This document shows, piece by piece, positions 1-5,893 of a DNA stretch of 6,888 bases. Both the position numbers and the translations under genes were made by a program. Location: the NCBI GenBank assembly GCA_018815145.1, contig JAHIYL010000016.1, forward strand, positions 1 through 6,888, given 5' to 3'. The notes beneath the pieces were generated by a model, which saw nothing but the letters and a program-made list of their open reading frames with translations, was not told where the DNA came from and made no database searches. The stretch's first letter is position 1. Every line of letters begins with the position of its first letter. Origin of the DNA: Nanobdellota archaeon (GTDB lineage Archaea > Nanobdellota > Nanobdellia > Woesearchaeales > GW2011-AR15).

Positions 1-126
1 TATTTAATATTCATTCAGTAAAAAATGAAAAAATGAAAATTCATTCAAAAATTGCATAAAAATTGAGCATAAATTAAATGTTTGTTCAGAAAGTAATGCA
101 TAATAAGTCCTTCCAATTCAATTAGT
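1..126. other. AT-rich intergenic stretch with repeated ATTCATTCA
   Basis: No gene is visible here. The stretch is very AT-rich and contains ATTCATTCA twice as a direct repeat, at 9-17 and 39-47, exactly 30 bases apart, with AAATGAAA-like runs between. The same 9-mer occurs in the opposite orientation at 621-629, on the other side of the adjacent Lrp-family gene. On the minus strand it could be the promoter of a gene lying to the left of the window, but that gene is not seen. Confidence 0.5.
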
Positions 127-573
127 TTAATCTATTCCTTCCTGCTTTTCCTTGAAGACATTCAGTATCAGGCTTGTATGGGTCCTCTCGACAAACTCAT
201 ATTTCTGTATCTCTTTCAGAAATTTGTCCATCTGGCTGCGGGACTTGAACCTGGTTATGAGCATAGTGTCAAAATCACCTGTTACATCGTAGACCGCATA
301 GACATTCTTGTGTTTTGCAATCCTCTTTTCGACTTCAAAAAGTTTTCCTTTTGATATCCTCATCTGTATTATTGCCTTGAATTCATAGCCTAGAGAATAA
401 AAAGAGAGATCCGCAGTGTATCGCTTGATAATTTTTTTTTCTTCAAGCTCATTGATATGGTTCATGACAGTTGCAGGCGAGATCTTCAGCTTTTTTGCAA
501 TCTGTCTGTAGGAAAGGCGGGAGTTTTCCAGGAGAATGTTCAAGATCTTTGTATCAAGTTTTGATATGCTCAT
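127..573 (-). CDS. Lrp/AsnC-family transcriptional regulator (first copy)
   Basis: A 148-residue protein of normal length for the archaeal Lrp/AsnC (feast/famine) family. The N-terminal winged helix-turn-helix is clear: residues 5-20 match the family's LD-x-K-I-L-x-x-L-x-x-N-x-R pattern and 21-44 form the DNA-reading helices. Residues 64-142 form the RAM (ligand-binding, oligomerising) domain, with the conserved turn GDFD at 99-102 and the typical end strand TSLILNVFKE. Such proteins act as dimers or octamers on promoter DNA and often respond to amino acids; the effector here cannot be read. The ATG at 573 has no Shine-Dalgarno site, but a TATA-like TAATTAAA lies about 26 bases upstream, so the mRNA is probably leaderless. 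It lies downstream of hydF in the same direction, separated by 177 bp and a likely terminator, so it probably has its own promoter. Confidence 0.92.
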   Translation of the reverse strand: MSISKLDTKILNILLENSRLSYRQIAKKLKISPATVMNHINELEEKKIIKRYTADLSFYSLGYEFKAIIQMRISKGKLFEVEKRIAKHKNVYAVYDVTGDFDTMLITRFKSRSQMDKFLKEIQKYEFVERTHTSLILNVFKEKQEGID

Positions 574-590
574 GAAATTAAAGATGTTTT

Positions 591-632
591 ATTCATTTAA
601 TTAGTTATTGGATTGAAAAATGAATGAATGAT
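591..632 (-). promoter_or_regulatory. Promoter and possible operator of the first Lrp gene
   Basis: Read on the minus strand, TAATTAAA (plus 596-603) is centred 26-27 bases before the ATG at 573, the right place for an archaeal TATA box of a leaderless transcript. ATTCATTT at 591-598 and its exact reverse complement AAATGAAT at 618-625 form an inverted repeat with centres 27 bp apart, one arm overlapping the TATA box. TGAATGAAT at 621-629 repeats the motif found at 9-17 and 39-47. This is the layout expected for an autoregulated Lrp gene. The box position is seen; operator function is inferred. Confidence 0.5.
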
Positions 633-652
633 AAAAATTAAAATTACTATCT

Positions 653-700
653 GCAAAAAATTAGGGTGGCAGACTGATTTTTGTCTGACAAAAACCCTAC
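653..700 (-). terminator. Likely terminator of the hydGEF operon
   Basis: Fifty bases after the hydF stop, the minus-strand transcript can fold with an outer stem TAGGGT/ACCCTA (plus 662-667 and 694-699) and an inner stem CAGAC/GTCTG (670-674 and 683-687). A run of six T follows (plus 654-659, all A). Hairpin plus T run suits a transcription end. A competing palindrome, TTTTTGTC-T-GACAAAAA at 678-694, overlaps both stems. Archaeal termination depends mainly on the T run, so the role of the hairpin is inferred. Confidence 0.55.
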
Positions 701-750
701 TCGGCATACGCCTCGCCTGCACCATTTTTGCATAGAATATAGATGAGATA

Positions 751-2013
751 TCAATCCATATTGATACACCAGGGAACAAGTACTTTTTTCAATGCATCTT
801 TTCCTTGGACATATGACAAGAACAATCCATAGTTTGTAATAGGAACACCTGCTGCTTCCAAATCCTTCAATCTTGCACCGGCTTTCTGCGGTGTTATCAT
901 ACATCCTCCGCAGTGGATGATAAGTTTATATTCCTGTAATTTAGAAACCTCAGGAAAACTTCTGCCAAAAATATGCTCAACAATCACACCAGGATATTTT
1001 TTATTTATTGTGTTTGGTATCTGTACAGTTCCTATATCTTCTCCTATTCGTGAATGATTGCATGCTTCTGCGATCAGTAATTTGTCGCCTGCTTTCAGGC
1101 TGCTCAATGCATTAATCCCATCAGCAAATAACTTTAACTTTCCTCTGCTCTGGTAATTTGCCATTGTGATTGAAAAGGTCGTCAGCATGATATCATCAGG
1201 GCACCACCTTGAGAATACATCCATGGCCTGTGAATCTGTAATTATAACCTTTGGCCTCTTCTGCAAAGAATCAATGAAATCCATAAACCTTTTCTTCTCT
1301 TCCGGTTCAGTATTCTGATTCCTTGCCTTTCCCAGATCCGGCCTGTATGCCACTGCATATCCCCAGTTCCTTGTGATATATTCGACTGCCATGGACTGCG
1401 GCCTTAGAAACCTTTCTTCAGGTGTTTCCACATCCATAGGCACTATGAGGACATAGAACTCATCTTGCTCAAGAAATGGGAATAATTCAATCCTCCTGTT
1501 TTTTGGATCATAATTATCCAGGATGAATTGAATCAATTGAGGCCGAAAAGAGATATCATTTGCCTGATAGAATATTTTTTTGTAAAAGTTTAGCAAGGGA
1601 TATTTATTCTCAATGATTTGAATTTCTTTTTCTTGATCATTACCAAAAATATTGAACAAAATCAATATCTGCTTGTCAGATTCTCTTGCTTTTTCCAGCA
1701 ACTCCATCTCTGTCTGCAATTCTTTGCTTTCTGAACTTATCACAATAAGAGCAAGATCACATTCCTTCATATCTTCTTCTGCCTTTCTCCTTTTTTTGTC
1801 ACCAAGCCCGCTTTTTTCATCATATCCTGCTGTATAAAATATTTTGACAGGCCCGATCCCATGGATTTCCATAAGAGTGACTTTGGTGTCAGCAGTTGTA
1901 CCTGGCTTGTCATCGACTATTGAAGTCTCCTGGTCTGTTATCAGGTTCATTGTGCTGCTCTTTCCGGAATTCATCCTCCCAAATATACCTATTATGTCTC
2001 TTTCAACAACCAT
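751..2013 (-). CDS. hydF: [FeFe]-hydrogenase maturation GTPase HydF
   Basis: HydF is the scaffold on which the 2Fe subcluster of the H-cluster is completed and from which it is delivered to apo-HydA. The 420 residues show the usual order: an N-terminal Ras-like GTPase domain (P-loop GRMNSGKSS at 12-20, G2 PGTT at 37-40), a dimerisation domain (about 180-270, with the LRPQ and ITDSQA signatures), and a C-terminal FeS domain. The FeS motif is complete: C318-x-H320, then 46 residues, then H367-C368-x-x-C371, the family's CxH-x(44-53)-HCxxC. The G3 DxxG is odd: the Asp is Tyr60 (YTAG, codon TAT), and the G4 NKxD region reads NIFGND (121-126). GTP hydrolysis may therefore be weakened, while the scaffold role should be intact. 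The ATG overlaps the hydE end by 11 bp, with GAGGG six bases upstream. Last gene of the operon. Confidence 0.96.
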   Translation of the reverse strand: MVVERDIIGIFGRMNSGKSSTMNLITDQETSIVDDKPGTTADTKVTLMEIHGIGPVKIFYTAGYDEKSGLGDKKRRKAEEDMKECDLALIVISSESKELQTEMELLEKARESDKQILILFNIFGNDQEKEIQIIENKYPLLNFYKKIFYQANDISFRPQLIQFILDNYDPKNRRIELFPFLEQDEFYVLIVPMDVETPEERFLRPQSMAVEYITRNWGYAVAYRPDLGKARNQNTEPEEKKRFMDFIDSLQKRPKVIITDSQAMDVFSRWCPDDIMLTTFSITMANYQSRGKLKLFADGINALSSLKAGDKLLIAEACNHSRIGEDIGTVQIPNTINKKYPGVIVEHIFGRSFPEVSKLQEYKLIIHCGGCMITPQKAGARLKDLEAAGVPITNYGLFLSYVQGKDALKKVLVPWCINMD

Positions 2014-3058
2014 TTTTTACCCTCTGTTTATAGAAAAGTGAAGTACCTATTTCGTTGTATGCCGGATTCAACCCCACTGACCTTATTCTTCCTGAAATGC
2101 AATTCAGGCAATCCTCTGATTTTTCATTTACACAGGGCTTTCCATCATACAGCTGATAACTCTCCCTATATTTCTGGGGTGTGACATTAGGCATTATGAC
2201 ATTTGCACCTGCAGAAAGTCCCTTCTCCCGTCCAAGTGGATCAAGTGCCTGGAGTGCTGTAGTGGCAGCTATATTTATCTGTGGCATAACAATCCTCAAG
2301 ACAGAAATCATATTCAGCCCAGTCTGCATATTATCTTCTTTGTCAACTGCATAATCACCAAGCGGAGTATCCTTATGAGGAATATACGGCCCCATACCCA
2401 CCATATCTATTCCCATTTTTTCAATGAATAAAATATCATCTGCAAGATCAACAATAGTCTGTCCGGGAAGTCCAATCATCACTCCTGTCCCAACCTGATA
2501 ACTTATCACTTTAAGGTCAACCAGACACTGTTTCCTGTTTTCAAAGCTCATCTCTGATGGGTGTAGTTTTTTGTACAAAACCTTGTTCGAGGTCTCAATC
2601 CTGAGAAGATATCTTTCTGCTCCTGCATTGAAGAATTTTGTGTAAGTCTCCTTATCCTGTTCACCAACACATAATGTTATTGCCATATCCGGATACTTAG
2701 TTTTTATTTTTTTTACCACATCCTCAACAAATGATATGAACTCTTTTGTCCTTATTTCACCTGACTGAAGGACAACTGATGCATAGCCTGCTCTTGATGA
2801 GAAATCAACTGCATCTAGTATCTCATTCTTAGTCATCGTATAATGCAGTAATTTATTGTTTGACCTTCTGATTCCGCAGTAAAGGCAATCATTACAGCAT
2901 CTATTGGAAAATTCAATCAGTCCTCTGAAATAGACATTCTTTGTGACATTCTCATTCCTGATCTGTGCAGCCTTATGGAAAAGTCCCTGCTGCTCTTTTT
3001 CCCTGCACTTCAACAGCTTGATTATTTCCTCCCTAGAAATAGAGATCCCTTTCTCCAT
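2003..3058 (-). CDS. hydE: [FeFe]-hydrogenase maturase HydE (radical SAM)
   Basis: HydE is a radical SAM enzyme that acts on the Fe(CO)2(CN)cysteine synthon made by HydG on the way to the 2Fe subcluster. From the ATG at 3058 the protein has 351 residues, the normal size. The radical SAM cluster motif CxxxCxxC is C54-C58-C61, followed by GIRR. GVMIGLPGQT and GMGPYIPHKDTPLG are typical HydE core sequences. The C-terminal auxiliary cluster site is present as C309-x7-C317-x2-C320, a spacing some HydE proteins lack. The frame could also start at a TTG at 3064, but GAGG at plus 3066-3069 is seven bases from the ATG and only one from the TTG, so the ATG is preferred. The gene overlaps the end of hydG by 26 bp and the start of hydF by 11 bp, which implies one transcript and coupled translation. 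Confidence 0.96.
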   Translation of the reverse strand: MEKGISISREEIIKLLKCREKEQQGLFHKAAQIRNENVTKNVYFRGLIEFSNRCCNDCLYCGIRRSNNKLLHYTMTKNEILDAVDFSSRAGYASVVLQSGEIRTKEFISFVEDVVKKIKTKYPDMAITLCVGEQDKETYTKFFNAGAERYLLRIETSNKVLYKKLHPSEMSFENRKQCLVDLKVISYQVGTGVMIGLPGQTIVDLADDILFIEKMGIDMVGMGPYIPHKDTPLGDYAVDKEDNMQTGLNMISVLRIVMPQINIAATTALQALDPLGREKGLSAGANVIMPNVTPQKYRESYQLYDGKPCVNEKSEDCLNCISGRIRSVGLNPAYNEIGTSLFYKQRVKNGC

Positions 3059-4457
3059 CTTCAATCCTCTTCAAGAATTCTTTTGTCTTCTCTCTTCTTT
3101 TTTCATCAGGTATGTCATTGAGCTCTTTTTCAATCAGGTCATCCCCTGCTTTTTTTGTTGCTTCATCTGCATAATCAACAAGGTATTCTTTTAGTGTTGT
3201 CAGTGCATTTGGCAGGCAATGCAGCTTTATCAACCCTGGTTTTGCAAGTTCCATGAAATCAGCTCCAACCCTTCCGAGCCTGTAACATCCTGTACAAAAA
3301 GAAGGTGTAAATCCCTGCTTGATCACTGAAGTTATGACCTCACCTGGGCTCCTTGTGTCGTTGAGAGAGAACTGCTCTTCTGCTTCAGGATTAATGATTG
3401 CATCCTTATAACCCCCCGGACTTGTCTTGGAACCTGCACTTATCTGTGAAACTCCCATATTGAACACTTCCTTTCTCATCTGAGGTGATTCTCTTGTCGA
3501 AAGAATCATACCTGTATACGGCACTGCACATCTAATCACTGCAACCAGCTTCTTGAAATCTGCATCAGAAACTGGAAAAGGTATATTTTCAGCTGCAGGT
3601 GCATTCTGTGCATGCTCAATCCTTGGAATAGATATTGTATGCGGCCCCACTCCAAAAGTGGCATCGAGATATTGGGCGTGCATGATGAGTGCCATGACCT
3701 CAAACCTATAATCATACAATCCGAAAAGTGCACCAATGCCAACATCATTCAAACCATTCTTAAGTGCGCGGTCCATGCAATACAGTCTCCATGAATAATC
3801 GCTCTTTCTGCCGGAAGGATGCATTTTTTTGTATGTTTCCTGATGATAAGTCTCCTGAAATACAGTATAAGTCCCTATCTTAACTTTAGACACTTTCTTA
3901 AACTCCTCATCAGTCAAAGGAGCTATCTCAATATTGATCCTCCTTATTGAGTTTCCTTTTGAATCCTTGACACTGTATGCTGCATCTATTGTCTTTAGGA
4001 AATAATCAAAATCGCATTCTCCAGCCTCTTCACCCATCAGCATAAGAATCCTTTTATGCCCTTCTTCCAAAATAAGCCGTGTCTCTTCTTTAATATCATC
4101 AACTGAAAGGCACTTTCTGTACATATCAACATTATCCCTCCTAAATCCGCAATAGAGGCAGTTGTTTGTGCAGTAGTTGGAGACATAGAGCGGAGCAAAC
4201 AGGACAAGCCTGTTCCCATAGATCAGATTTTTTATATTTAATGCTGCATCAAACAGCCTATCAAGCTGAGCAGGTTTTTTTATGTTCAGGAGGACTGATA
4301 CATCCTCAAGATCAAGACCCTTCAATAGCATTGCTTTCTCAATGACCTTATCAACTTCTTTGTCATCAGGTTCTCCTGTTTTTTTTAAGAGATCTTGTAT
4401 CTTCTCTTCATCAATAAATGTCTTTGAATATGTTTTTTGGTTCATATTCCAAACCAT
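3033..4457 (-). CDS. hydG: [FeFe]-hydrogenase maturase HydG (radical SAM tyrosine lyase)
   Basis: HydG cleaves tyrosine with S-adenosylmethionine to give p-cresol and dehydroglycine, and converts the latter to the CO and CN ligands of the H-cluster, delivered as an Fe(CO)2(CN)cysteine synthon. The 474 residues match the family length. The radical SAM site is C96-xxx-C100-xx-C103 in YCTNNCLYCGF. The C-terminal motif that holds the auxiliary cluster with its dangler iron is complete: C388-x2-C391-x22-C414, which distinguishes HydG from the related tyrosine lyase ThiH. Core sequences FQETYH (200-205), MHPSG (212-216) and FGVGPHTISIPR (268-279) also fit. It is the first gene of hydG-hydE-hydF. 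An in-frame ATG at 4445 is an alternative start; neither start has a Shine-Dalgarno site, and TATA-like sequences at plausible distances exist for both. Confidence 0.97.
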   Translation of the reverse strand: MVWNMNQKTYSKTFIDEEKIQDLLKKTGEPDDKEVDKVIEKAMLLKGLDLEDVSVLLNIKKPAQLDRLFDAALNIKNLIYGNRLVLFAPLYVSNYCTNNCLYCGFRRDNVDMYRKCLSVDDIKEETRLILEEGHKRILMLMGEEAGECDFDYFLKTIDAAYSVKDSKGNSIRRINIEIAPLTDEEFKKVSKVKIGTYTVFQETYHQETYKKMHPSGRKSDYSWRLYCMDRALKNGLNDVGIGALFGLYDYRFEVMALIMHAQYLDATFGVGPHTISIPRIEHAQNAPAAENIPFPVSDADFKKLVAVIRCAVPYTGMILSTRESPQMRKEVFNMGVSQISAGSKTSPGGYKDAIINPEAEEQFSLNDTRSPGEVITSVIKQGFTPSFCTGCYRLGRVGADFMELAKPGLIKLHCLPNALTTLKEYLVDYADEATKKAGDDLIEKELNDIPDEKRREKTKEFLKRIEDGERDLYF

Positions 4458-4519
4458 TTACATCATACTTTTAAAATATACGTTACATTTTTAAATAGAA
4501 ATAAAATTATTAGTTTAAA
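4458..4519. promoter_or_regulatory. Divergent promoter region between hydG and the second Lrp gene
   Basis: Only 62 bp separate the two divergent starts. On the plus strand TTTAAATA at 4490-4497 is centred 26-27 bases before the ATG at 4520, so that regulator is likely leaderless. On the minus strand two TATA-like boxes are possible for hydG: TATTTAAA (same bases, 4490-4497), giving a leader of about ten bases, or TATATTTTAA (4471-4480), which would place the start of transcription near 4449, just before the alternative ATG at 4445. TTACAT is repeated at 4458-4463 and 4483-4488. A regulator bound here would affect both directions. Confidence 0.55.
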
Positions 4520-4981
4520 ATGAGAACTAATAAAATAATTACAAAAAACCAGAGAAAAGTACTTTCAATGCTGCTTGACAATAGCCGTTCTACAGATTCA
4601 GAGATTGCTGCAAAAATCAGGATAACACCTCAGGCAGTGAGAAAGATAAGGAAAAAACTTGAAGAAAATTACATAAGAGAATATAGGACAGTCATTGATT
4701 ACTCTTCATTCGGGATAGATGTCTTTGCAATAGTGCATGCCAGGGTGAAAAACAGGGAAATTTTGAAAAACGCCAATATCATCGGTGCATTTGAGATAAA
4801 TGAAGCGAACATCACGCATATCCTAATACTAGGATTCAAGACAATTGAAGAGCTGGATGATTTCAAGATAAATATTGTTGAGCATGCTGATATCCATAGG
4901 ATAAATGTTGTCTCAAAAAAAGGTTTTCTTAAGAATACGCCTGTGACACTGATTAAAAAACTGATCAGTGAGATGGGATAG
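4520..4981 (+). CDS. Lrp/AsnC-family transcriptional regulator (second copy, divergent from hydG)
   Basis: A 153-residue protein with the Lrp/AsnC layout. Residues 10-23 give the first helix, with the family's L-x-x-N-S-R signature, and 24-48 form the helix-turn-helix (DSEIAAKIRITPQAVRKIRK). Residues 62-138 form a RAM-like domain with the expected strands (FAIVHARV, ITHILILGF, HRINVVSKK). The conserved GDxD-type turn seen in the other regulator is missing here (INEANITH at 93-100), so ligand binding may differ. The last strand is followed by a basic tail of about 15 residues. The gene is transcribed away from the hydG-hydE-hydF operon over a 62-bp shared promoter, which makes it the best local candidate for a regulator of hydrogenase maturation; this is inference from position. 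A GGGC-CTAT-GCCC hairpin follows the stop at 4981-4992 but lacks a T run. Confidence 0.9.
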   Translation: MRTNKIITKNQRKVLSMLLDNSRSTDSEIAAKIRITPQAVRKIRKKLEENYIREYRTVIDYSSFGIDVFAIVHARVKNREILKNANIIGAFEINEANITHILILGFKTIEELDDFKINIVEHADIHRINVVSKKGFLKNTPVTLIKKLISEMG

Positions 4982-5010
4982 GGCCTATGCCCAAACACAT
5001 TTCTCAGCAA

Positions 5011-5150
5011 TATTTATAAATAAAATCCTGTTCCACAGAGATAAAACAGCCTTTGTGCAAGGTCAGCCAGTATCATTCGGGACTTGTACAGACAGACTGC
5101 TCGGGCGATAAAGAAGCAGGATGAGTTAAAATAACTTGATTCTTTATTCT
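5011..5150 (+). ncRNA. Possible small RNA or structured leader upstream of uS2
   Basis: A strong TATA box, TTTATAAA at 5013-5020, predicts a transcript starting near 5042. What follows is less AT-rich than the neighbouring spacers, holds no ORF with an ATG, and can fold. TGTGCAAG (5054-5061) pairs with CTTGTACA (5083-5090) with one G-U pair. CTGCT (5097-5101) pairs with AGCAG (5115-5119). AGTTA-AAA-TAACT (5125-5137) is followed by a T-rich stretch. It may be an independent RNA or the 5' leader of the uS2 mRNA 60 bases further on. No tRNA, C/D or H/ACA pattern was found, so the family is unknown. Confidence 0.35.
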
Positions 5151-5185
5151 AAGCAGAACAATAATACATTTAATAAAAACAATAC

Positions 5186-5191
5186 AGGTGA
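5186..5191 (+). promoter_or_regulatory. Shine-Dalgarno site of uS2
   Basis: AGGTGA lies seven bases before the ATG at 5199 and matches the archaeal anti-Shine-Dalgarno sequence. It fixes the start and shows that this mRNA has a leader, unlike the two regulator genes. Confidence 0.7.
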
Positions 5192-5198
5192 ATAAAAT

Positions 5199-5798
5199 AT
5201 GACTGAAACTGAAGAATTGCTTTTGCCAAATGATGTGTTCCTGAAATCCGGAATACATATAGGAACCAAGTTCAAGACAAAATATATGGAACAGTTCATC
5301 TACAAGACAAGACCAGACGGCCTTTCTGTCCTGAATGTCCAAAAGATCAATGAGAGGATAAAGGTCATGGCATCTTTTCTTGGCCAGTACGAACCAGAAG
5401 ATATACTTATTGTCTCAAGAAGAGAGAACGGATGGGTTCCTGTAAAACTTTTTGGAAAGATTACAGGAGCAAAGATTGTGGCCGGAAGATATCCACCGGG
5501 AATGCTCACAAATCCACAGCTGAAGCATTATATCGAACCAAAGATTGTTGTTGTTACAGATTCATGGCCTGACAGGAATGCTGTCAGTGATGCAATGAAG
5601 ATGGGTCTGCCTGTGATTGCGCTCTGCGATACAAACAACCAGTCAAACAATATTGATCTTGTTGTCCCATGCAATAATAAGGGAAAGAAATCTCTTGGCA
5701 TTGTTTTCTATCTGCTGACAAAGGAATACCTGAAGCACAGGGGCCTTTATGATGAGAAAGAATTCAAACATACATTAGAGGATTTCACACCTGAATAG
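5199..5798 (+). CDS. rpsB: 30S ribosomal protein uS2 (archaeal S2)
   Basis: Protein of the small ribosomal subunit, located at the head-body junction near the anti-Shine-Dalgarno region. The 199 residues match the archaeal/eukaryotic SA branch of the family and lack the long coiled-coil insertion of bacterial S2. Landmarks in order: GIHIGTKFKT (18-27), FIYKTRPDGLSVLN (33-46), GRYPPGMLTNP (96-106), EPKIVVVTD (113-121), GLPVIALCDTNN (136-147) and the hallmark PCNNKGKKS (157-165). It appears to be transcribed alone: the next gene is on the opposite strand, and upstream lies a 217-bp spacer. In many archaea this gene sits in a cluster with other ribosomal protein or RNA polymerase subunit genes, so isolation here suggests a rearranged, compact genome. 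Start supported by AGGTGA seven bases upstream. Confidence 0.98.
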   Translation: MTETEELLLPNDVFLKSGIHIGTKFKTKYMEQFIYKTRPDGLSVLNVQKINERIKVMASFLGQYEPEDILIVSRRENGWVPVKLFGKITGAKIVAGRYPPGMLTNPQLKHYIEPKIVVVTDSWPDRNAVSDAMKMGLPVIALCDTNNQSNNIDLVVPCNNKGKKSLGIVFYLLTKEYLKHRGLYDEKEFKHTLEDFTPE

Positions 5799-5815
5799 AA
5801 TAATTTATTAATCAA

Positions 5816-5829
5816 TTTTTCTTCTCTTT
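5816..5829 (+). terminator. T-rich terminator after uS2
   Basis: Seventeen bases after the uS2 stop, the plus strand reads TTTTTCTTCTCTTT. T-rich tracts of this kind are the usual archaeal transcription termination signal. No strong hairpin precedes it. Confidence 0.5.
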
Positions 5830-5893
5830 ATGATAATGCCATTCTCTAACAATATAATTTTTGTATTCCTGATTCAAGAAAAGATGATATCTA

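Noticed and set aside
597..725. Small minus-strand ORF (about 42 residues from the ATG at 725) with a hydrophobic stretch near its end
   Set aside because: It reads straight through the predicted terminator hairpin and the promoter of the Lrp gene, has no Shine-Dalgarno site, and its composition is that of AT-rich spacer.
1652..2041. Plus-strand ORFs inside hydF
   Set aside because: They are antisense shadows of hydF, whose conserved motifs fix the coding strand.
3059..3064. TTG start for hydE giving two extra residues
   Set aside because: The GAGG site is only one base from the TTG but seven from the ATG at 3058, so the ATG is better supported.
4981..4992. GGGC-CTAT-GCCC hairpin as terminator of the second Lrp gene
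   Set aside because: Only four base pairs and not followed by a T run.
4699..5010. Minus-strand ORF of 103 codons over the second Lrp gene
   Set aside because: Antisense to a clear helix-turn-helix plus RAM protein, with no recognisable domain of its own.
5030..5123. Open stretches in two plus-strand frames before uS2
   Set aside because: No ATG start and no Shine-Dalgarno site; TTG would be the only start in one of them. The folding pattern is the better explanation.
5042..5137. A tRNA, C/D box or H/ACA RNA in the uS2 upstream region
   Set aside because: No acceptor stem or T-loop motif, no proper C and D box pair, and the main hairpin is too short for an archaeal H/ACA RNA.
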